Below the pieces are notes generated by a model. It searched no databases, was not told the DNA's origin, and was given only the letters and a program-made list of their open reading frames with translations. Positions 7,133 through 13,927 of a DNA stretch of 18,409 nt are shown here, piece after piece. How positions within the stretch are numbered: position 1 is the first letter of the stretch; each line of letters starts with the position of its first letter. Source of the stretch: Clostridiaceae bacterium (GTDB lineage: Bacteria; Bacillota; Clostridia; Oscillospirales; Acutalibacteraceae); assembly GCA_016293225.1 (NCBI GenBank), contig JAEDEQ010000039.1, positions 1 through 18,409 of the forward strand, read 5' to 3'. The translations under genes were made by a program, and so were the position numbers.

Positions 7133-8020
7133 GTGAAAAGCATTGTTGAAACACTCAAACAGAAATTTATGCCTCTCGTTCTTGCCGTGATGATGACTCT
7201 CGGCTTCTATACTCCGGCAAAGACAGAGATAAGCAGCGCACCGCAGAAAAGCGAAAACGCCGTGCGTGTTGTCTCTTTCAATCTGCGCTGCAATAACGAT
7301 ATCTACGGCTCTGTAAAAAACCGCGGAAAGTTTGTTTCTGCCGCGCTTGAAAATTATGCGCCCGATTCTTTCGGCGTACAGGAGGCAACAAAGGCATGGC
7401 TCGATATTCTTGACGCTTCTCTCGGCGAAGAATACGCAAGAGTGGGAGAACCGCGCGACAGCGCAAAAAACACCGAATACAGTGCCGTTTATTACCGTAC
7501 CGACAAATACGAGCTTGTTGACGAGGGTACAATCTGGCTTTCCGAAACGCCGGACAAGTTCGGCTCAAAGTCATACCTTGCCTCAATGCCGCGAATCTGC
7601 ACCTGGGCAACGCTCAAAAACAAGGCAACCGGCCTTGTCTATACCCACATCAATACCCATCTTGACTTTCTTGTTGAATATACGCGCTCAAAGCAGGCGG
7701 ACGTGCTTCTGACAAAGCTTGAGGAGCTTCAAGACCGCGGCCCTGTTGTCTGCACGGGCGATTTCAATGCCGATGAAAAGACCGGCACCTATAAAAAAAT
7801 GACGGCCGCCCTCGATGACAGCAGGCTTGTTGCAAAGGAGACGGAAAGTGGAAAGACCTACCATAACTACGGCAGGGGAGACCTTTTCCATTCGACCGCT
7901 ATTGACTTCATCTTTGTGACAAAGGGAACTGAGGTTGAGCGCTATAAAATTATGAAAGACACGGTGGACGGAATGTATCTTTCCGATCATTACGCAATCA
8001 TGGCAGATATCTGCTTCTGA
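7133..8020 (+). CDS. Exported endonuclease/exonuclease/phosphatase-family enzyme
   Basis: A 295-residue protein with the DNase I-like metal-dependent phosphoesterase fold. Motifs in order are VVSFNLRCN (metal and substrate end), DSFGVQEA (metal-binding Glu), THINTHLD (catalytic His), GDFNAD (Asp/Asn), IDFIFV, and the C-terminal LSDHYAIMAD (Asp-His pair). The fold and catalytic set look complete. The N-terminus has a short basic part and a hydrophobic stretch (FMPLVLAVMMTLGFYTPA, about residues 12-29), so it is probably exported or anchored outside the membrane. Start is GTG 7133, supported by GGAGGAG beginning at 7121. This fold covers DNases, phospholipases, inositol-phosphate phosphatases and sphingomyelinase-like enzymes, so the substrate is unknown. 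It is the first gene of a unit with a GH2 glycosidase (20-base gap) and a sugar symporter, suggesting a phosphorylated glycoconjugate or nucleic acid substrate; this is inference. Confidence 0.8.
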   Translation: MKSIVETLKQKFMPLVLAVMMTLGFYTPAKTEISSAPQKSENAVRVVSFNLRCNNDIYGSVKNRGKFVSAALENYAPDSFGVQEATKAWLDILDASLGEEYARVGEPRDSAKNTEYSAVYYRTDKYELVDEGTIWLSETPDKFGSKSYLASMPRICTWATLKNKATGLVYTHINTHLDFLVEYTRSKQADVLLTKLEELQDRGPVVCTGDFNADEKTGTYKKMTAALDDSRLVAKETESGKTYHNYGRGDLFHSTAIDFIFVTKGTEVERYKIMKDTVDGMYLSDHYAIMADICF

Positions 8021-8040
8021 ATAAAACAAGGAGAATAATA

Positions 8041-10188
8041 ATGAGAAAGTATATTTCAATTAACGAGGGCTGGACATTTGAAAAGAAAGGCGAAAAAACC
8101 ACGGTCAATCTTCCGCATACCTGGAACAACTTTGACGGGCAGGGTGCCGAGGCAACGTATTACCGCGGAAAATGCACCTATACCAAAATAATTGAGCGCC
8201 AAAAGGGAAAAACCTGGCTCGAATTCAAGGGCGTGAACGCCGCCTGCACCGTTTATATCAACGGAAACAAGGTGGGTTCCCATCTCGGCGGCTATTCCGC
8301 TTTCCGCTTTGAGGTGACGGACTTCCTCTCCTCGCCGAAGAATTTCCTCACGGTTGAGGTTGATAATTCTCCTCTGCGCGAGGTCTATCCAGAAACGGCG
8401 GACTTCACGTTTTACGGCGGAATCTATCGTGACGTAAACCTTATAACCGAGGTTGAAAAGCAGCATTTTTCGCTTGATGACTGCGGAAGCTCTGCGCTTT
8501 ACATAACGCCGAAAATGAACGGCGATGTTTTTGTAAAATCAGTAATCTCCGGCTATGAAACCGGAGTCAGGGTGCTTTATGAGATTTTTGAAGCCGAGGG
8601 AAAGCTCGTCGCTTCCGCCGGCAACAGAGTAAGGCTTCATGTTGAAAATCCTCATCTCTGGAACGGTATGGAGGATCCGTATCTTTATACGCTTCGTGCA
8701 ACTCTCTTTATGGAGTCGAGGACGGTTGACCGCGTTGAAAGCCGCTTCGGCTTCAGGGAGGTTCGGTTTGACGCGGACAAGGGCTGCTTCCTCAACGGAA
8801 AGCATATCAAGCTAAAGGGCGTTTCGCGCCACCAGGACAGGGAAGGACTCGGCAATGCGCTGACGATAAATGAACACAGAGAAGACCTTGAGCTTATCCG
8901 TGAGGTCGGCGCAAACTCAATCCGCCTTGCGCACTATCAGCAGGCGGAGGAGTTCTATTCGCTCTGCGATGAGATGGGCTTTCTTGTCTGGGCGGAGGTT
9001 CCCGTAATTTCAAGATTTTCAAAGAAAAAGCAGGCAAACGCCCTTTCTCAGCTTGAAGAACTAATTAAGCAGAACATGAACCATCCGTCAATCTTCTGCT
9101 GGGGCATTGAAAATGAAATCACGATTCAGGGCGCTTCTCCCGTTCTCAATGAGTCAATTGAAGAGCTCAACGACCTTGCCCATGCGCTCGATGTTTCAAG
9201 GCCGACAACCTGCGCGCAGCTTACAATGTGTCCGGTTGAAAGCGAGCTTAACAATATCACCGATATCATGGGCTATAACCATTATTACGGCTGGTACATG
9301 AAAACGGTTGACGGAATTGACGAATGGCTCAAAAAATTCAAAGAGGCTCAGCCGAAGGTTCCTCTCTGCCTTTCCGAGTACGGCGCGGAGGCCGTCATCG
9401 GCTATTACAGCGACAATGCGGTTCAGGGCGATTACAGCGAGGGCTACCAGTCGCGCTTCCATGAGCATTATCTGAATGTAATAAACAGCACCGAATGGCT
9501 CTGGGGTTCATATGTCTGGAATATGTTCGACTTCGGCTCGTCAATGCGCAATGAGGGCGGAGTCCGCGGCAGGAACAACAAGGGTCTTGTCACGTTCGAC
9601 CGAAAAATTAAAAAGGACGCTTTCTATATGTATAAGGCGTTCTGGTCAGAGGAAAAATTTGTCCATATCGAGGGCGGCCGCTATGCACAGCGTATGATAG
9701 GAAAGCGCACATTCCGCGTTATTTCAAACTGCAATGAGGTTACGCTCAAGTGCGGAAGATTTAAAAAGACGGTAGCGGGCGAGCACGTTTTCACCTTTGA
9801 AGATGTACCCATAAAAGAGGGTAACAACAAGGTCACCGTCACTGCCGGAGACTGCGAGGAGACGATTGTTTTTGAGGGCGTTGAGGGCTATCCGGCTTCG
9901 TATTCGCTGCCGGACGGGGCGTCAACAATGGTCAGGAACTGGTTTGTTCCAAAGAGCGAGGATATCAACCCCGAATACCTCAGCACCGAGGACACCATAG
10001 GCGAAATTCTCAAAAACGATGATGTCAGGGGAATGGTCAGCGGCGTTGCCGGAAAGCTCATTTCAAGTCCGCTCATGAAGCTTGTTGCGCCGATTAAGCT
10101 AAAGACCGTTTTGAATCTCAAATTCATTCATATCGACAACGACATGAAAGAGCTTGCAGAACAGTTCCTTCAGACAATCAAAAAGTAA
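8041..10188 (+). CDS. Glycoside hydrolase family 2 enzyme, beta-galactosidase-like
   Basis: A 715-residue retaining beta-glycosidase with no signal peptide, so probably cytoplasmic. Layout: N-terminal jelly-roll sugar-binding domain (about 1-140, with FKGVNAACTVYINGNKVG), an Ig-like domain (about 150-245), and a TIM barrel (about 246-520). The barrel contains KLKGVSRHQD, the acid/base Glu359 in WGIENE, and the nucleophile Glu446 in CLSEYGAEA. It also has WNMFDFGSS and an N-x-K-G stretch (N512-K514) before LVTFDRKIKKDAFYMYKAFW, typical of GH2 beta-galactosidase-like enzymes. C-terminal Ig-like and helical parts follow (about 540-715). GH2 also includes beta-glucuronidases and beta-mannosidases, so the sugar is not certain. 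Start ATG 8041 has AAGGAG at 8028-8033. The neighbouring symporter could supply an imported disaccharide or glycoside as substrate. Confidence 0.88.
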   Translation: MRKYISINEGWTFEKKGEKTTVNLPHTWNNFDGQGAEATYYRGKCTYTKIIERQKGKTWLEFKGVNAACTVYINGNKVGSHLGGYSAFRFEVTDFLSSPKNFLTVEVDNSPLREVYPETADFTFYGGIYRDVNLITEVEKQHFSLDDCGSSALYITPKMNGDVFVKSVISGYETGVRVLYEIFEAEGKLVASAGNRVRLHVENPHLWNGMEDPYLYTLRATLFMESRTVDRVESRFGFREVRFDADKGCFLNGKHIKLKGVSRHQDREGLGNALTINEHREDLELIREVGANSIRLAHYQQAEEFYSLCDEMGFLVWAEVPVISRFSKKKQANALSQLEELIKQNMNHPSIFCWGIENEITIQGASPVLNESIEELNDLAHALDVSRPTTCAQLTMCPVESELNNITDIMGYNHYYGWYMKTVDGIDEWLKKFKEAQPKVPLCLSEYGAEAVIGYYSDNAVQGDYSEGYQSRFHEHYLNVINSTEWLWGSYVWNMFDFGSSMRNEGGVRGRNNKGLVTFDRKIKKDAFYMYKAFWSEEKFVHIEGGRYAQRMIGKRTFRVISNCNEVTLKCGRFKKTVAGEHVFTFEDVPIKEGNNKVTVTAGDCEETIVFEGVEGYPASYSLPDGASTMVRNWFVPKSEDINPEYLSTEDTIGEILKNDDVRGMVSGVAGKLISSPLMKLVAPIKLKTVLNLKFIHIDNDMKELAEQFLQTIKK

Positions 10189-10217
10189 GCCGCACAAGAG
10201 CGCGAAAGGAGAAAATA

Positions 10218-11639
10218 ATGGAGAACAAAAAAACGCTTCGTCCGTTCGGAATGAGAGATAAGATAGGCTACGCCTTCGGCGACCTCGGCTGCGGTCTTTC
10301 GTTCTCGCTCGTTTCAAATTATATGTTCCTGTTTTACACCCAGATAATAGGGCTTGAATCGGAGCACTGGGCATGGATAATCTTTGTTTCAAAGGCCTGG
10401 GACGCCGTTAACGATATTCTGATAGGTAACATGGTTGACCGCAAACGAATCAGCAAAAAGAGCAAGTTTATGCCGTGGATACTCATCGGCTCCGTCGGAC
10501 TTGTTGTGCTGACCGTTATGATTTTTACTCCGGTTCAGTCGTTCTCTCAGGGAGGAAAGATAGCCTGGTGTCTTGTGACCTATTGCCTTTGGTCGGTTGC
10601 CTACACCTTGGTCAATGTTCCATACGGCTCGCTTCATTCGATAATTACCGACAATCCGCGCGAAAGGACGGCTCTTTCAACCTTCCGCAGTATCGGCGCA
10701 GGCGTTGCAATGGTTTTCGTAATGCTTCTTCCGAAAATTATTTATGTTAAGAACGAGAGCGAACAAGGCGCAACTCAGCACCTCAAAGCAGACAGAGTGT
10801 TTTTTGTTTCAATCGTTTTTTCCGTCGGCGCGCTTGTTTTCCTTTGGGCAATGACAAAAATGGTTACCGAACGCATACCCTACGGCAAGGTGCCTGAAAA
10901 AATGAGCTATGTTTCAACACTCAAAAGCTTTTTCACCAACCGCCCGATGGTCGGCGCAACGCTTGCCTCGTTTGCTTCAATTGTTTTCTATAACTCGTCG
11001 ATGTCAATGAATAACCTTGTTTTTCAGTACTTTTTTAATGACGCAAAAAAGACGACTGTTGCAACCATTGCCTCGTATATACCGCTTGTTTTATTAATGC
11101 CGTTTGCAGGAAAGCTGGTTTCGGCTTTCGGAAAGAAAAGGCTTATTACGCTTACGGGTGCCGCAAGCGCAGTTGCCGGTCTTATCATGCTGCTTTTGCC
11201 GATAACGCCTGACAAAAAGGGAATGTATATTTATATCGGCGGTCTTATGATAGTCAACATCGGAAACTGCATTTTCCAAATCATTGTTTGGGCTATCATT
11301 GCCGATTGCATTGAGATGAGCTTCCGCAAAAAGGGCGTTCACGAGGAAAGCTCGCTTTATGCCATATATTCGTTTTTCCGCAAGCTTGCGCAGGGCGTGG
11401 GCTCGGCTCTTGTTGCGCTCGGCCTTTCGGCAATCGGCTTTGTTGAGGGAAAAAATGCTGTTCAGAGCGAAGCTTTTTGTGCAAACGTCAAGAATCTGTA
11501 TATAATCTTTCTTGTTGTCGGAACGGTAATAATGGTGCTTTCCATGCAATTTGTTTATAACATCAGCAAGGAAAAAGAGGACGAGTTTGCGGTTCCCTCT
11601 GCACAGAGTAAGACAGAATCGGATTTGTCCGAAGAATAA
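10218..11639 (+). CDS. GPH-family glycoside/pentoside/hexuronide:cation symporter
   Basis: A 473-residue major-facilitator transporter of the MelB-like (MFS_2) group, with about twelve hydrophobic segments. Family-typical stretches are DKIGYAFGDLGCGLSF at the N-terminus, AWDAVNDILIGNMVDR with the conserved Asp residues used for cation and sugar binding, PWILIGSVG, and YTLVNVPYGSLHSIITDNPRERTALSTFRSIG. The protein would sit in the cytoplasmic membrane and import a small glycoside with Na+ or H+. It starts at ATG 10218, preceded by AAGGAG at 10206-10211 and 29 bases after the GH2 stop, so the two are cotranscribed. This pairing of GPH symporter and GH2 is common in oligosaccharide or glucuronide utilisation. 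Substrate cannot be read from sequence. Unit ends at the terminator at 11666-11700. Confidence 0.88.
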   Translation: MENKKTLRPFGMRDKIGYAFGDLGCGLSFSLVSNYMFLFYTQIIGLESEHWAWIIFVSKAWDAVNDILIGNMVDRKRISKKSKFMPWILIGSVGLVVLTVMIFTPVQSFSQGGKIAWCLVTYCLWSVAYTLVNVPYGSLHSIITDNPRERTALSTFRSIGAGVAMVFVMLLPKIIYVKNESEQGATQHLKADRVFFVSIVFSVGALVFLWAMTKMVTERIPYGKVPEKMSYVSTLKSFFTNRPMVGATLASFASIVFYNSSMSMNNLVFQYFFNDAKKTTVATIASYIPLVLLMPFAGKLVSAFGKKRLITLTGAASAVAGLIMLLLPITPDKKGMYIYIGGLMIVNIGNCIFQIIVWAIIADCIEMSFRKKGVHEESSLYAIYSFFRKLAQGVGSALVALGLSAIGFVEGKNAVQSEAFCANVKNLYIIFLVVGTVIMVLSMQFVYNISKEKEDEFAVPSAQSKTESDLSEE

Positions 11640-11665
11640 CGCATATACAATATATAATATGAATC

Positions 11666-11700
11666 GCACCGGGGCAAAGCAGTCCCGGTGCTGCTTTTTT
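11666..11700 (+). terminator. Intrinsic terminator after the GPH symporter
   Basis: An 8-bp perfect GC-rich stem (gcaccggg 11666-11673, cccggtgc 11684-11691) is followed by TGCTTTTTT at 11692-11700. An overlapping alternative 7-bp stem (aaagcag/ctgcttt) uses part of the loop and tail; the GC-rich one should dominate. Confidence 0.85.
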
Positions 11701-11750
11701 GTTCACCGCAACAGCTATATATAATAGTATACGAAACATCATTTATTTTT

Positions 11751-11765
11751 GCGGTAAATTGCCGC
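11751..11765. promoter_or_regulatory. Near-perfect dyad upstream of the symporter promoter
   Basis: gcggtaa-a-ttgccgc is a 15-base dyad with one mismatch between arms. It ends 19 bases upstream of the -35 element at 11785. Its size and symmetry fit a dimeric repressor or activator site, but no regulator gene is in the window. Confidence 0.35.
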
Positions 11766-11784
11766 GAAAAATCCGTCATTCCTC

Positions 11785-11813
11785 TTGACAAACCGCAGAA
11801 TCTCTGTTATCAT
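11785..11813 (+). promoter_or_regulatory. Sigma-A promoter of the sodium:solute symporter gene
   Basis: TTGACA at 11785-11790, 17-base spacer, TATCAT at 11808-11813. Transcription would begin near 11820. The leader then contains the 8-bp inverted repeat gctttaac (11822-11829) with gttaaagc (11848-11855), ending one base before the AAAGGAG ribosome binding site (11856-11862). The hairpin may modulate initiation. Confidence 0.75.
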
Positions 11814-11871
11814 TTCATTACGCTTTAACAACTAAAAGCTTTAAATCGTTAAAGCAAAGGAGAAGATAACA

Positions 11872-13404
11872 ATGTCAAGGAAAAGCATAATCTTTTTGAC
11901 AATCGGCGTTTATGTTCTGTTCATTTTTACAGTCGGCCTCATCAGCAGAAAAAGGGCAAAAAGCATAACAGACTTTACCGTTGCCGGCAGGAACGCGGGC
12001 GCGTGGCTTTCCGCTTTTTCATACGGAACGGCATATTTCTCCGCCGTAATGTTCATCGGCTATGCAGGCGCAACGGGCTGGAAATACGGCCTTTGGGGCA
12101 TTCTGCCCGGAATCGGAAACGCGGTTCTCGGCTCGCTGCTTGCGTGGCTTGTTCTTGCAAAGCGGACTCGCAGTGTAACAAAGAGTCTGAAAATCAAGTC
12201 CATGCCCCAGCTTTTTGAAAAGTGCTTCGGCTCAAAAAGTATGAAGAATTTTTGTGTTGCCGTAATTTTCATTTTTCTTGTTCCGTATTCAGCTTCGGTC
12301 TATAAGGGACTGACAAGCGTCTGCAGCGTTATTCTTGACGTTCCGGAAAACGTCTGCATGGTAATTATTGCGCTTGCGGCGGCGGTTATCGTTGTCCTCG
12401 GCGGCTACGCGGCAACGCTCAAAGCAGACTTTGTTCAGGGCTTTGTAATGCTTGCAGGCGTTATCCTGCTTATAATCTCCGTTCTGCGCTGCGAGCAGGT
12501 TGGCGGCGCTGCGGCAGGACTTGAAGCTATTGCGCAGAAGACAGAGGCGCTTTCGCTTACCGTATTCGACCATATCAGCCTTTGGGCAACGGTGCTTATG
12601 ACGTCCTTCGGAACCTGGGGACTTCCGCAGATGATTCATAAATATTACGGTATCCGTGACGATAAGGAAGTCAAAAGGGGAACGGTTATTTCAACCGTAT
12701 TTGCTTTTGTTGTTGCCGGCGGCGGCTACTTCATCGGTTCGCTTTCAAGACTGTTTTATTCCGACCTTGCCGAGCTTCCGGCCGCAGGCAGCGGAAAAAC
12801 GGATTACCTTATTCCGAATATGCTGAACACAGCAGGCCTTTCAAACGTCCTTATCGGAGTAATTCTTGTTCTGCTCATTGCCGCGTCCGTTTCAACTCTA
12901 TCCTCAATCACCATTACCGCGTCCACAACGCTTTCCATGGATTTCATCATTCCGCACTTCTTCAAGGATAAGGACAAGGTCTGGGACGCAAGGCTGACAA
13001 AGGTTTTCTGTCTGCTCTTTGTTGTTGTTTCATATTTCATTGCAAACAGCGATACGCCGATTCTTGATATGATGTCCTACTCCTGGGGCGTGATCTCCGG
13101 CTCGTTCCTTGCACCGTATCTGCTTTCACTTTATTGGAAAAAACTCAACCGCGCAGGAGCGTGGGCCGGTATGCTAACAGGCTTCTTTGTTGCGCTGCCG
13201 CCGATGATCTGCCGCCTGTTCTCGCTGCCGGTCACGCTCGGCTCGTTTGGCAGACTGATGGACCTTGGACCGCACTTTGCCTGCCTTTCCGCAGTGCTTT
13301 CGCTTGTAATGTGCGTTGTGGTGAGCAAACTTGTAAAATCGCAGCAAAACGGTTTTGCTCAGGTACAAAACGCTTCAAAAACTGTCTCAAACGAAACAGT
13401 TTAA
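11872..13404 (+). CDS. Sodium:solute symporter family (SSS) transporter
   Basis: A 510-residue integral membrane protein with about thirteen hydrophobic segments, the usual size for the SSS (PutP/PanF/SGLT-like) family. Recognisable family features are DFTVAGRNAGAWLSAFSYGTAYFSAVMFIGYAGATGWKYG in the first two segments, GGYAATLKADFVQGFVMLAGV in the middle, and FGTWGLPQMIHKYYGIRDDKEVKRGTVIS before the later segments. The segment AASVSTLSSITITASTTLSMD supplies Ser/Thr-rich positions like the Na2 site region. It would import a solute with Na+. SSS substrates range over sugars, proline, pantothenate and sialic acid, so none is assigned. ATG 11872 has AAAGGAG at 11856-11862. It has its own promoter and terminator, so it is monocistronic, though it follows a glycoside-use unit. 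Confidence 0.88.
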   Translation: MSRKSIIFLTIGVYVLFIFTVGLISRKRAKSITDFTVAGRNAGAWLSAFSYGTAYFSAVMFIGYAGATGWKYGLWGILPGIGNAVLGSLLAWLVLAKRTRSVTKSLKIKSMPQLFEKCFGSKSMKNFCVAVIFIFLVPYSASVYKGLTSVCSVILDVPENVCMVIIALAAAVIVVLGGYAATLKADFVQGFVMLAGVILLIISVLRCEQVGGAAAGLEAIAQKTEALSLTVFDHISLWATVLMTSFGTWGLPQMIHKYYGIRDDKEVKRGTVISTVFAFVVAGGGYFIGSLSRLFYSDLAELPAAGSGKTDYLIPNMLNTAGLSNVLIGVILVLLIAASVSTLSSITITASTTLSMDFIIPHFFKDKDKVWDARLTKVFCLLFVVVSYFIANSDTPILDMMSYSWGVISGSFLAPYLLSLYWKKLNRAGAWAGMLTGFFVALPPMICRLFSLPVTLGSFGRLMDLGPHFACLSAVLSLVMCVVVSKLVKSQQNGFAQVQNASKTVSNETV

Positions 13405-13519
13405 ATTTATTTTAAGGTTATTAAAGTCATCTGGGAAAAATATACACAGAAATGCGACATTTTTGCGTTTTCAGACGTTGAAAATCAGGATAATTACTTC
13501 TTTTAACGAATCAAAAAAT

Positions 13520-13561
13520 CACCGGTTATTGTTCTTGTTTGGGATAATAACCGGTGTTTTT
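13520..13561 (+). terminator. Intrinsic terminator of the SSS gene
   Basis: A perfect 11-bp stem (caccggttatt 13520-13530, aataaccggtg 13546-13556) with a 15-base loop is followed by TTTTT at 13557-13561. It lies 115 bases after the symporter stop. Confidence 0.88.
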
Positions 13562-13645
13562 CTCGGCTTGCGAAAAAAATTTAAAAAAAATTTTCCCGGC
13601 AGGCGAAAAAGCTCGGTTTTTGGCGTCTTGAATAAAGCAGGAAAA

Positions 13646-13701
13646 AACAGCCTATATATTACATTATATAGCACCGCCTTTTTGGGGGCGAAATTGCTGT
13701 T
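13646..13701. other. Possible structured RNA or multi-stem element in a 523-base non-coding stretch
   Basis: Between the SSS gene and the lysozyme-like gene (13405-13927) I see no convincing protein gene. Three stems nest here. P1 is aacagc 13646-13651 with gctgtt 13696-13701. P2 is a perfect ctatata/tatatag hairpin (13652-13658 with 13665-13671). P3 is a cgcc/ggcg stem (13675-13678 with 13687-13690). The arrangement resembles a three-way junction. No family is recognised, and chance folding is possible. Confidence 0.25.
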
Positions 13702-13776
13702 CCCCACCGAGGCTCGAATTTTGGAGGATTTTTGCTTAAAATGGGTCTGCAACCCCCCTCGAACGGCGCGAAAAAC

Positions 13777-13805
13777 TTGACAAAAAAAAATCAAGTTGCT
13801 ATAAT
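13777..13805 (+). promoter_or_regulatory. Exactly consensus sigma-A promoter of the lysozyme-like gene
   Basis: TTGACA (13777-13782), a 17-base spacer and TATAAT (13800-13805) match the consensus at every position. A 7-bp dyad, aacttga 13774-13780 and tcaagtt 13791-13797, overlaps the -35 and most of the spacer, with an A9 run between the arms. A promoter this strong overlapped by a dyad suggests repression by a DNA-binding protein (inference). Transcription would start near 13812. Confidence 0.82.
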
Positions 13806-13808
13806 ACG

Positions 13809-13905
13809 GGCTGCTGTTCATTTCAGGTCAGGCTGAAAGCAGCCAAAAGGATGTTGAATGCAAACTTTTTTGCCGGCTGACGCACTTGTTCAGGCGGCGG
13901 AAAAG
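13809..13905 (+). promoter_or_regulatory. Structured 5' leader of the lysozyme-like gene
   Basis: The first structure is a stem ggctgc 13809-13814 with gcagcc 13839-13844 enclosing tttcag/ctgaaa (13821-13826, 13833-13838); its 5' edge coincides with the expected transcript start. The second is a long hairpin, 13865-13880 with 13890-13905, of 16 positions with two G-U pairs and one mismatch, and a 9-base loop. It ends 11 bases before the GAGGTGA ribosome binding site at 13917-13923. It does not match the cyclic-di-GMP or cyclic-di-AMP riboswitch consensus as I know them. Confidence 0.4.
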
Positions 13906-13927
13906 AATCTATTAGTGAGGTGATTTG

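Noticed and set aside
11094..11669. A 191-codon minus-strand frame opposite the GPH symporter
   Set aside because: Antisense shadow of a membrane-protein gene; its end crosses the terminator and its translation resembles no known family.
13355..13780. A 141-codon + strand frame overlapping the end of the SSS gene
   Set aside because: It crosses the SSS terminator, is Lys/Arg-rich low-complexity sequence, and its end overlaps the next promoter.
13809..13905. Cyclic-di-GMP or cyclic-di-AMP riboswitch in the leader of the lysozyme-like gene
   Set aside because: Wall-hydrolase genes often carry such riboswitches, but the conserved cores I know for these classes are not present.
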